Source: Aristolochia californica
Lineage: Eukaryota; Streptophyta; Magnoliopsida; Piperales; Aristolochiaceae
Assembly (NCBI GenBank): GCA_029961685.1
Contig: JARWKL010000008.1
Span: forward strand, 15,657,981-15,721,980
Length of the DNA stretch: 64,000 bases
Reading direction: 5' to 3'
Shown: one piece after another, positions 52,457-64,000 of the stretch
Numbering within the stretch: the stretch's first letter is position 1
Layout: each line of letters starts with the position of its first letter
Made by a program: the position numbers and the translations under genes
Notes under the pieces: model-generated
Told to the model about the DNA's origin: nothing
Databases searched by the model: none
The model's input: only the letters and a program-made list of their open reading frames with translations

Positions 52457-55400
52457 CAAAAAAATTTATTTTAGAAAAAAGTGTACATCTAAAATGGAAT
52501 GGAAATGCACAAATGTAGAGAGAGATAATTTCAAAAAGTCTCTGTAACTTTTAGGGATTGTAAACTCTATTAGTTTTTATATATTAGGTTTTTTAATGAA
52601 TGGAAAAAGGGGGAGGCGTATGATTTTTAATTGAATGTAGACTCCCAATCCATCAGTCATTTCTAACAAGCATATAGCCCATTACTCATGATTGACTGAT
52701 AAATCACTTTACAAATGATCAACGATTGTTAGGTCAGCTTTTTGTAATAGGGAAAAATAAAAGCTCGTTTGTCTTGGGTAAATATCCAACCGCACGTTCA
52801 CTTGAGAATTTAAGGAGAATTTGTTGTTCACTTTAAAAGGTTTGGATCCAAAGGGCATTTGCATCTTTAACATGTTTCGAGCATGCATATCCATATTTAA
52901 AACATGTTAGGATCAATGAGAAACCTCTTTCTTATCCAATTCCAAGCCATTACCAAACTTGGAGAACAAAACGTTTTTGTTCATCTGTGGAATAAATTTT
53001 CTTTACTTATATTTTTTATTATTTTAAATGATTTCCATACATAAACTCTAAAATTTTCATTTTGTTGTGATCTATTTGCCTTTATCTTTTTGTTTACGAG
53101 AGAATCAAAAGGTGAAAACTCAAAGTTTTGATTTAAGAAAAAAATGTACGTCAATAATGGAATGGAAATGCACAAATGAAGAGAGAGATAATTCCAAAAA
53201 GTCTCTCTAACTTTTAGGTATTGTAAACTCTTAATTTTTATATAATAGGCTTTGCAATGATCGGGAAAAGGGGGAGGTGGGGAATTTTTTACTGAGTGGT
53301 GACTCCCAATCCATAAGTCATTTCTTACAAAATATAGCCCGTTACGCATCATTGATCGATAAATCACATTAAAAATCATCTGTGATTGTTAGGTCAACTT
53401 TTTTGTAAATGGGTAAAATAATGGGTTGCTCGACTCGGGTAAATATCCCAGCGCACATTCACTTGGGAATTTAATGAGCATTTGTTGTTCGCTTTAAAAG
53501 GTTTGGGTCCATAAGGCATTTGCATCTTTAACATGTTTAGAGCATGCATATCCATATATTAAACATATTAGAATTAATTAGAAATCTCTTCCTTATCAAA
53601 TTCCAACCCATTAGGGTTGAACTAGTGGAATTTCCCAAACTTTGACAACAAAACTTTTGTGTTCGTTTGTGGTGTGTGAATAAATTTTCTTTACTAGCAT
53701 TTGTTATTGTTTTAAATTTTTTCCATACATAAATTCTAAAATTTTCATTTTTTTTTGTGTTCTATTTGCCTTTATCTTCTTGTTTACGAGAGAATCAGAA
53801 AATGGAAACTCAAAATTTTGATTTAAGAAAAAAGTCAACATCTAAAATTGAATGGAAAAGCACAAATGTAGAGAGCATGCACAAAATGGATTCTTATCTG
53901 TGTGTTGATTCCCAATCCAAAAGTTATTTCTTAAAAAAATATAGCCCAATACGCATGATTCACCGATAAGCACTTCAAAAATCATCTATGTTTGTTAGGT
54001 CAGCTTTTTGTAAATGGGCCAAATAATGGCTTGTTTGACTCGGTAAATATCCCACTGCACGTTAACTTGAGAATTTAATGAGCATTTGTTGTTCGCTTTA
54101 AAAGGATTGGATCCATAGGGTATTTGCATCTTTAACATGTTTGGAGCATGCATATCCCTATTTAAAACATGTTAGGATGAATAAGAAATCTCTTTTTTAT
54201 CAAATTCCAAGCCATTAGGGTTGAAATAGTGGAATTTCCCAAACTTTGACAACAAAACATTGGTGTTCGTTTGTGGTAGGTGAATAAATTTTCTTTACTT
54301 ACATTTTTTATTGTTCTTAATTTTTTCCTTACATAAATTCTAAATTTTGCATTTTGTTGTGATCTATTTGCCTCTATCTTCTTGTTTGCGAGAGAATCGG
54401 AAAGTGAAAACTCAAAGTTTTGATTGAAGAAAAAAGTGTACATCTAAAATTGAATGGAAATGCACTAATGAAGAGAAAGATAATTCCAAAAAGTATCTTT
54501 AAATTTTAGGGATTGTAAACTCTTTTAGTTTTTACATATTAAATTTTACAATGATCGAAAAAAGGGGGAGGCGAGGGATGTTTTACTAAGTATTGACTCC
54601 CAATCCATAAGTCATTTCTTAAAAAACTAGAGCCCGTTATGCATGATTGATAGATGAATCACTTTACACATCATCTATGTTTGATAGGTCAACTTTTTGT
54701 AAATGGGTAAAATATTGGCTTGTTCAACTCTGATAAATATCCCACTGCACGTTCACTTGAGAATTTAATGAGCATTTGTTATTCATTATAAAAGGTTTGG
54801 ATCCATAGGGCATTTGCATCTTTAGCATGTTTTGAGTATGCATATCCATTTTTAATACATGTTAGAATCAATTAGAAACTTCTTCCTTATCAAATTCCAA
54901 GCCATTAGGGTTGAACTAGTGGAATTTCCCAAACTTTTACAACAAAACTTTTGTGTTCATTTGTGGTGTGTGAATAAATTTTCTTAACTTACATTTGTTA
55001 TTGTATTAAAATTTTTCCATACATAAACTTTAAAATTTTCATTTTGTTGTGATCTAGTTGCCTTTATCTTCTTGTTTATGAGAGGATCAGAAAATGAAAA
55101 CCCAAAGTTTTGAATTAAGAAAAATGTAAGCATCTAAAATTGAATGGAAATGGAAAAAGGTAGAGTGATATAATTCTAAAAATTCTCTGTAGGTTTTAGG
55201 GATTGTAAACTCTTTTAGTTTTTATATATTAGGTTTTGAAAGGATCAGGAAAAGGGGAGGCAAGGGAATTTTAACTAAGCGTTGATTCCCAATCCATACG
55301 TTATTTCTTACAAAAATATAGCCCAATATGCATGATTGACCGATAATTCACTTTACAAGTCATCTATGATTGTTAGGTCAGTTTTTTGTTAATGGGCAAA

Positions 55401-58400
55401 ATAATGTCTAGTTCGTCTCAAGTAAATATCCCACCGTACGTTTTCACTTGAGAATTTAATGAGCATTTGTTGTTTTCTTCAAAAGGTTTTGATACACAGA
55501 GCATTTGCAGCTTTAACATGTTTCAAGAATCTATATCCCTATTGAAAACATGTTAGGATAAATTAGAAATCTCATTATTATCAAAATCCAAACCTGAAGG
55601 GTTGAAATAGTGAAATTTGCCAAACTTTGACAACAAAACTTTTGTGTTCATTTCTGGTGTGTGAATAAATTTTCTTTACTTACATTTTTTATTATTTAAA
55701 ATTTTTTCCATACATAAACTCTAAAATTTTCATTCTATTGTGATCTATTTGCCTTTTATCTTCTTGTTTATGAGAGAATTAAAAAGTGAAAACTCAAAGT
55801 TTTGATTTAAGAAAAAAGTCAACATCTAAAATTTAATGGAAATCCACCAATGTAGAGAGACATAATTCCAAAAATTCTTTGTAACTTTTACGGATTGTAA
55901 ACTCTTTTAGTTTTTATATATTAAGTTTTACAATGATCGGGAAAAGGGGGAAGAGGGGGAATTTTAACGGAGTGTTGACACCCAATCCATAAGTTATTTC
56001 TAACAAAAATATAGCCCAATACACATGATTAATAGATAAATCACTTTACAAATCATCTATGATTGTTAGGTTAGCTTTTTACAAATGGGCAAAATAATGG
56101 CTTGTTTGACTCAGGTAAATATCCCACCGCACGTTAACTTGAGAATTTAATGAATATTTTTTATTTGCTTTAAAAGGTTTGGATCCATAGGGCATTTGCA
56201 TCTTTAATATGTTTCGAGCATGCATATCTATATTTAAAAAATGTTAGGATCAATTACAAATCTCTTTCATAACAAATTTGAAGCCATTAGGGTTGAACTA
56301 GTGGAATTTCCCAAACTTTGACAACAAAACTTTGGTGTTCATTTGTGCTAGGTGAATAAATTTTCTTTACTTACATTTGTTATTGTTTTTAATATTTTCC
56401 ATAAATAAACTCTAAAATTTTCATTTTGTTGTGTTCTATTTGCCTTTTTCTTCTTGTTGACGAGAGAATTGAAAAATGAAAACTCAAAGTTTTGATTTAA
56501 GAAAAAAAGTGTAAATCTTAAATGGAATGGAAATGCACAAATGTAGAGAGAGATAATTCCAAAAATTCTTCGTAACTTTTAAGGATTGAAAACTCTTTCA
56601 GTTTTTATATATTCAGTTTTGCAATGATCTGGAAATGGGGGAGGTGGGGGATTTTTAACTGAATGTTGACTCCCAATCCATAAGTCATTTCTAACAAAAA
56701 TATAGCCGGTTACACATGATTGACCGATAAATCTCTTTACAAATCATCTATGATTGTTCGGTCAACTTTATTTAAATGGGCAAAATAATGGCTTGTTTGG
56801 CTCGGGTAAATATCCCAAGACACGTTTACTTGAGAATTTAATGTGCATTTATTTTTGACTTTGAAAGGTTTGGATCCATAGCGCATTTGCATCTTGAACT
56901 TGTTTCGAGCATGCATATCCTATTTAAAACATGATAGGATCAATTAAAAATCTCTTTCTTACCAAATTCAGATCCATTAGGGTTGAACTAGTGAAATTTC
57001 CCAAACTTGGACAACAAAACTTTTGTGTTTGTTTGTAGTCTGCGAATATATTTTCTTTACTTACATTTGTTATTTTTTTAATTTTTGCCATACATAAACT
57101 CTAAAATTTTTATTTCGTTGTGATCTATTTGCCTTTTTCTTCTTGTTTACCAGAGAATCGGAAAGTGAAAACTCAAAATTTTGATTTAACAAAAAAGTGT
57201 ACATCTAAAATGGAATAGAAATCCACAAATGTACAGAGAGATAATTCCAAAAAGTCTATGCAAGTCTTAGGGATTATAAAATCTTTTTGTTTTCATATAT
57301 TAGGTTTTGTAATGATCGGGAAAAGGGGGAGGCGAGGGATTTTTAATTGAGTGTTGACTCCCAATCCATAAGTCATTTCATACAAAACTATAGCCCGTTA
57401 CGCATGATTGACTGATAAATCACTTTAAAAATCATCTATGATTGTTAGGTCAACTTTTCGTAAATGGGCAAAAGAATGGCTTGTTTGACTCGGGTAAATA
57501 TCCCTCTGCACGTTCACTTGAGAATTTAATGAGCATTTGTTGTTCACTTTAATGGATTTGGATGCAAAGGGCATCTGCATCTTTAAAATGTTTCGAGCAT
57601 GTATATCCATATTTAAAACATGTTAGCATCAATTAGAAATCCCTTTCTTATCAAATTTCATGCCATTAGGGTTGAACTAGGGGAATTTCCCAAACTTGGA
57701 CAACAAAATTTGTGTTCGTTTGTGGTGTGAACAAATTTTCTTTACTTACATTTGTTATTTTTTTTATTTTTTTCCAAACATAAACTCGAAAATTTCTTTT
57801 TGATGTGATCTATTTGCCTTTATCTTCTTGTTTACGAGAGAGTTGAAAAGTGAAATCTCGAAGTTTCGAATTAAAAAAAAGTGTACATCTAAAATGGTAT
57901 GGAAATGCACAAATGTAGAGAGATATAATTCCAAAATGTCTATTTAAATTTTACGAATTGCAAAATCTGTTAGTTTTTATATATTAGGTTTTGCAATGAT
58001 CGGGAAAAGGCGGAGGCGGGGGATTTTCAACTGAGTGTTGACTCCTAATCCATAAGTCATTTCTTACAACAATATAGCCTGTTAGGCATGATGTCCAATA
58101 AATCACTTTACAAATCATGCTTGTTTGGTAGGTCAGGTTTTTGTGAATGGGCAAAATAATGGCATATTTGACTCGGGTAAATATTCCACTACATGTTCAC
58201 TTGAGAATTTAATGAGCATTTGTTGTTCACTTTAAAAGGTTTGGATCCATAGGGGTTTTGCATCTTTAACATGTTTCGAGCATTCATATCCATATTTAAA
58301 ACATGTTAGGATCAATTAGAAATCTCTTTCTTATCAAATTCAAAGCCATTAAGGTTTAACTAGTGGAATTTTCCATACTTGGACAGCAAAACTTTTATGT

Positions 58401-60363
58401 TTGTTTGTGGTGTGTGAATAAATTTTTTTTACTTACATTTTTATTGTTTTAAACTTTTTCTATACATAAACTCTAAAATTTTTATTTTGTTGTGATCTCT
58501 TTTCCTTTGTCTTCTTGTTTACAAGATAACCGGAAAGTGAAAACTCAAAGTTTTGCTTTAAGAAAAAAGTGTACAACTAAAATGGAATGCAAATGCACAA
58601 TTGAAGAGAGATAATTCCAAAACGTTTTTGTAACTTTTAGGGATTGTAAACTCTTTTAATTTTTATATATTAGATTTTGAAATGATTGGGAAAAGGGGAG
58701 GCGGGGGATTTTTTATTGAGTGTTGACACCCAATCCATAAGTCATTTCTTACAAAAATATATCCCGTTACTCATGATTGACAGATAAATCACTTTACAGA
58801 TCATCTATGATTGTTAGGTCAGCCTTTTGTGAATGGGCAAAATAATGGGTTGTTTGACACATGTAAATATCCCACCGCATGTTCACGTGAGACTTTAATG
58901 AGCATTTATTCTTCACTTTAAAATGTTTGGATAGTAGGGCATTTGCATCCTTAACATGTTTTGAGCATGCATATCCATATTTAAAACATGTTAGGATCAA
59001 TTAGAAATCTCTTACATATCCAATTCCAAGCCATTAGGGGTGAACAAGTGGAATTTCCTAAACTTGGACAACAAAAATTTTTTGTTCGTTGGAGGTGTGT
59101 GCAAAATTTGCGTTACTTTCATTTTTTATTGTTCTAAAATTTTTCCATACATAAATACTAAAAATTTCATTTTGCTGTGATCTATTTGCCTTTATCTTCT
59201 TGTTTACGAGAGAATCAGAAGGTGACAACTCAAAGTTTTGATTTAATAAAAAAATGTACATCTAAAATGGAATGGAAATGCATAAATGAAGAGAGAGAAA
59301 ATTCCAAAAAGTCTCTGTACATTTAGGGATTGAAAACTCTTTTAGTCTTTATATATTAGGTTTTGCAATGATCGGGAAAAGTGGAGGCGGAGATTTTTAA
59401 CAGAGCGTGGACTCCTAATCCATAAGTAATTTCTAAAAAACATATAGGCCGTTAGGCAAGATTGACTGATAAATCACTTTACAAATCTTCTATGATTGTT
59501 AGGTCAACTTTTTTTAAATGGGCAAAATAATGGCTAGTTTGACTAGGGTAAATATCCCACCACACGTTCACTTGAGAATTTAATGAGCATTTGTTATTCA
59601 CTTTAAAAGGTTTGGATCAATAGGCCATTTGCATCTTTAACATGGTTTGAGCATGCATATCCATATTTAAAACATATAAGAATCAATTAGAAATCTTTTC
59701 CTTATCAAATTCCGAGCCATTTGGGTTGAACTAGTGGAATTTCCAAAACTTTAACAACAAAACTTTTGTGTTCATTTTTGGTGTGTGAATAAATTTTCTT
59801 AACTTAAATTTTTTATTATTTTAAATTTTTTCCATACAAAAACTCTAAAATTTTCATTTTGTTGTGATCTATTTGACTTTATCTTCTTGTTTATGAGAGT
59901 ATCCGAAAGTGAAACTCAAAGTTTTGATTTAAGAAAAAAGTGTACATCTAAAATGGAATGGAAATGCACAAATGTAGAGAGATAATAACAAAATGTCTCT
60001 TTAACTTTTACGGATTGTAAAATCTTTTAGTTTTTATATATTAGGTTTTGCAATGATCGGGATATGGGGGAGGCGGGGGATATTTTACGGAGTGTTGACT
60101 CCCAATCCACAAGTCATTTCTTACAAAAATATAGCCCCTTACGCCTGATTGACTGATAAATCACTTTACAAATCATCTATGAAAGTTAGGTCAGCTTTTT
60201 TTAAATGGGTAAAATAATGGCTTGTTCGACTCGGGTAAATATCCCACCGCACGTTCACTTAAGAATTTAATGCGCATATGTTGTTCTCTTTAAAAGGTTT
60301 GGATCAATAGGCCATTTGCATCTTTAACATGGTTTGAGCATGCCTATCCATTTTTAAAACATA

Positions 60364-60943
60364 TTAGAATCAATTAGAAATCTCTTCCTTATCAAATTCC
60401 TAGCCATTAGGGTTGAACTAGTGGAATTTCCAAAACTTTGACAACAAAACATTTGTGTTCATTTGTGGTGTGTGAATAAATTTTCTTTACTTAAATTTTT
60501 TTATTGTTTTAAATTTTAGCCATACAAAAACTTTTAAAATTTCATTTTGTTGTGATCTATTTGACTTTATCTTCTGGTTGACGAGAGAATCGGAAAGTGA
60601 AAACTCAAAGTTTTAATTTACGAAAAAGTGTACATCTAAAATGAAATGGAAATGCACAAATGTAGAGAGAGATAATTCCAAAATGTCTGTTTAACTTTTA
60701 CGGACTGTAAAAAATTTTAGTTTTTATATATTAGGTTTTGCAATGATCGGGATATGGGGGAGGCGGGGGATTTTATATTGAGTGTTGACTCCCAATCCAT
60801 AAGTCATTTCTTACAAAAATATAGCCTGTTACGCATGATTGACTGATAAATCACTTTAAAAATCATCTATGATTGGTAGGTGAACTTTTTGTAAATGGGC
60901 AAAATATTGGCTTGTTTGACTCGGGTAAATATCCCACCGCACG
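60364..60943 (+). repeat. Internally deleted satellite unit (580 bp)
   Basis: ATCCCACCGCACGTT continues directly as AGGATCAATTAGAAA, skipping about 105 bp including the TTTGGATCC and GCATGCATATCC blocks. The joint shares GTT with both ends. Confidence 0.85.
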
Positions 60944-63900
60944 TTAGGATCAATTAGAAATATCTTTCTTATCCAATTCTAAGCCATTAGGGGTGAACTA
61001 GTGGAATTTTGCAAACTTGAAAAACAAAAATTTTTGTTCGTTTATGGTGTGTGAATAAATTTTCTTTACTTACATTTGTTATTGTTGTAACTTTTTTCAT
61101 TAGATAAACTCTAAAATTTTCATTTTGTTGTGATCTATTTTCTTTTATCTTTTTGTTTACGAGAGAATCGAAAAGTGAAAACTCAAAGATTTTATTTAAG
61201 AAAAAAGTGTACGTATATAATGGAATGGAAATGCACAAATGAAGAGAGATAATTCCAAAAAGTCTTTGTAACTTTTAGGATTGTCAACTCTTAATTTTTA
61301 TATAATAGATTTTGCAATGATCGGGAAAAGGGGGAGACGAGGAATGTTTTACTGAGTGTTGACTCCCAATCCATAAGTCATTTCTTACAAAAATATAGCC
61401 CGTTACACATCTTTGACCGATAAATCACTTTACAAATCATCTGTGATTGTTAGATCAGATTTTTGTAATTGGGGAAAATAATGGCTTGTTCGACTCGGGT
61501 AAATATCCCACCGTACATTCACTTGAGAATTTAATGAGCATTTGTTGTTTGCTTTAAAATGTTTGGAACCATAGGGCATTTGCATCTTTAACATGTTTCG
61601 AGCATGCATATCCATATTTAAAACATATTATAATCAATTAGAAATCTCTTCCTTATCAAATTCAAAGCAATTAGGGTTGAACTAGTGGAATTTCTCAAAC
61701 TTTCAGAACAAAACTTTTGTGCTCATTAGTGATGTGTGAATAAATTTTCTTTACTTACATTTGTTATTGTTTTAAATTTTTTCCATACATAAACTCTACA
61801 ATTTTCATTTTGTTGTCATCTATTTGCCTTTATTTTCTTGTTAACGAGAGAATCGGAAAATGAAAACTGGAAATGTAGAGAGAGATAATTACAAAAGTTC
61901 TCTGTAATTTTTAGGGATAGTAAACTCTTTTGATTTTTATATATGAGGTTTTGCAATGATAGGGAAAAGGGGAAGCATGGGATTTTTAATTAAGTGTTGA
62001 CTCCCAATCCATAAGTTATTTCTTACAAAAATATAGCCCAATACGCATGATTGACCGATAAATCACTTTAACAAACATCTATGATTGTTAGCTCAGTTTT
62101 TTGTTAGTGGGAAAAATAAATGCTTGTTTGACTCGTGTAAATATCCCACCGCACGTTCACTTGATAATTTAATGAGCAATTGTTTTTCACTTTAAAAGGT
62201 TTTGATCCACAGAGCATTTGCAGCTTTAACATGTTTCAAGCATCCTTATCCATATTGAAAACATGTTAGGATTAATTAGAAATCTCTTTCTTATCAAATT
62301 CCAAACCATAAGGGTTGATCTAGTGGAATTTGCCAAACTTAGACAACAAAACTTTTGTGTTCGTTTGTGGTGTGTGAATAAGTTTTCTTTACATACATAT
62401 GTTATTATTTTAATTTTTTTCCATACATGAACTCTAAAATTTTTATTTTGTTGTGATCTATTTGCCTTTATCTTCTTATTTGCGAGAGAATCGGATAGTG
62501 AAAACTCAAAGTTTTGATTTAAGAAAAAAGTCTTCATCTAAAATTTAATGGAAATGCACAAATTAAGAGAGAGATAATTCCAAAAATCTCAATAACTTTT
62601 ACGGATTTTAAACACTTTTCGTTTTTATATATTAGGTTTCACAATGATCAGGAATAGGGGGAAGCGGGGGATTTTTAACTGAGTGTTGACTCCCAATCCA
62701 TTAGTTATTTCTTACAAAAATATAGCCCAATACGCATGATTGACCGAAAAATCACTTTGCAAATCATCAATGATTGTTAGGTTAGCTTTTTATAAATGGG
62801 CAAAATAATGGCTTGTTTGACTCGGGTAAATATCTCACCGCATGTTAACTTGAGAATTTAATGTGCATTTATTGTTTGTGTTAAAAGGTTTGGATCCATA
62901 GGGCATTTGCATCTTTGACATGTTTCGAGCGTGCATATCCATATTTAAAACATGTTAGAATCAATTAGAAATCTCTTTCTAATCAAATTCCAAGCCATTA
63001 TGGTTGAACTAGTGGAATTTCACAACTTTGACAACAATACTTTCATTTTGTTTGTTGTGGGTGAATAAATTTTCTTTACTGACATTTGTAATTTTTTTAA
63101 ATTTTTTCCTTACATAAGCTCTAAAATTTTCATTATTTTGTGATCTATTTACGTTGATCTTCTTGTTTACGAGAGAATCGAAAAGTGAAAACTCAAAGTT
63201 TTGATTTAAGAAAAAATGTGTACATCTAAAATGGAATGGAAATGCACAAATGTAGACAGAGATAATTCCAAAAAGTCTCTATAACTTTTACAGATTGTAA
63301 ACTCTTTTAGTTTTTATATTTTCGGATTTGCAATGATCGGGAAAAGGTGGAGGCGGGGAATTTTTAACTGAGTGTGGACTCCCAATCCTTAAGTCATTTC
63401 TTTCAAAAATATAGCCCGTTACGCAAGATTGACCGATAAATTACTGTACAAACCATCTATGATTGTTAGGTCAGCTTTTTGTAAAAGGGAAAAATAATAG
63501 GTTGTTCGACTCGATTAAATATCCCACCGCATGTTCACTTGAGAATTTAATGAGCGTTTGTTGTTCGCTTTAAAAGGTTTGGATCCACAGGGCATTTGCA
63601 GCTTTAACATGTTTCAAGCATGCATATCCATATTGAAAGAATGTTAGGAGGAATTAAAAATCTCTTTCTTATCAAATTCCAAGCCATTAGGGTTGAACTA
63701 GTAGTTCCCAAACATGGACAACAAAACTCTTCTGTTCATTTGTGGTGAGTGAATATATTTTCTTTACTTAAATTTGTTATTGTTTTTAATTTTTTCCATA
63801 CATAAACTCTAAAATTTTTATTTTGTTGTGATCTTTTTGCCTTTATCTTCTTGTTTACGAGATAATCGGAAAGTGAAAACTCAAAGTTTTGATTAAAGAA

Positions 63901-64000
63901 AAAAGTGTACATTTAAAATGGAATGGAATTACACAAATGTAGAGAGAGATAATTCCAAAAAGTCTCTGTAAGTTTTAGGGATTATAAAATCTTTTAGTTT

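Larger units (their letters stand above)
51086..64000 (+). repeat. ~690-bp satellite array, block D (variant subfamily)
   Basis: Same satellite and orientation, but most units now carry CGAGAGAATCGG in place of CGAGACAATTGG, GTGTACATC in place of GTATACATC, CAATGATCGGG in place of CAATCATCGGG, and many have TTTCGAGCATGC in place of TTTCAAGCATGC. Anchors: 51086, 51769, 52907, 53568, 54172, 54862, 55553, 56244, 56934, 57623, 58306, 58991, 59677, 60364, 60944, 61628, 62266, 62955 and 63644. Deletion joints lie near 53877, 60944 and 61868. The array runs off the right edge of the window. No gene is present. Confidence 0.96.

Noticed and set aside
2613..62537. Dozens of 60-106 codon open frames on both strands throughout the satellite
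   Set aside because: They recur at the same phases of the repeat, are broken in most units, vary in length with random stops, and show no known domain, start context or codon pattern.
1..64000. CRISPR array or other short regularly interspaced repeats
   Set aside because: The regularity is a ~690-bp tandem satellite with no constant short repeat separated by unrelated spacers, and the DNA is plant nuclear.

Overview
The window is plant nuclear heterochromatin with no host gene that I can support. About 58.3 of the 64 kb is one AT-rich tandem satellite with a basic unit of about 690 bp. All units point the same way. I located 85 copies of one anchor (TTAGGATCAATTAG and close variants), and most successive anchors lie 677-696 bp apart. 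Neighbouring units differ by something like 10-20% by eye, so this is a mostly old, diverged array. A plant is indicated by the interrupting elements: a Ty3-type LTR retrotransposon with a tRNA-iMet primer-binding site and a plant-type gag, and LTRs whose polypurine-tract context is typical of plant Ty1/copia. The species cannot be named from the sequence.

Layout: 1-449 is a partial satellite unit. 450-1637 is a truncated copia-like remnant on the minus strand (one LTR, its polypurine tract and about 800 bp of non-coding internal DNA with a 17-G run). 1638-13070 is satellite. 13071-13511 is a solo LTR of the same family with a 5-bp target duplication. 13512-19605 is satellite. 19606-23720 is a Ty3-type element on the minus strand that keeps both LTRs, PBS, PPT, gag, zinc knuckle and a broken protease, but has no reverse transcriptase, RNase H or integrase. 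23721-64000 is satellite again, and its subfamily changes near 50.7-51.3 kb.

The array records its own history. There is a recent head-to-tail triplication of a 670-bp unit (46185-48225), an older related doublet (about 26.7-28.1 kb), a 66-bp inverted piece inside a deletion (52391-52456), several internal deletions whose joints share 3-7 bp, and short direct duplications. Every unit carries one G-rich box on the plus strand in otherwise AT-rich DNA, so these boxes recur about every 690 bp. The many short open frames in the array are by-products of the repeat and are not annotated as genes.
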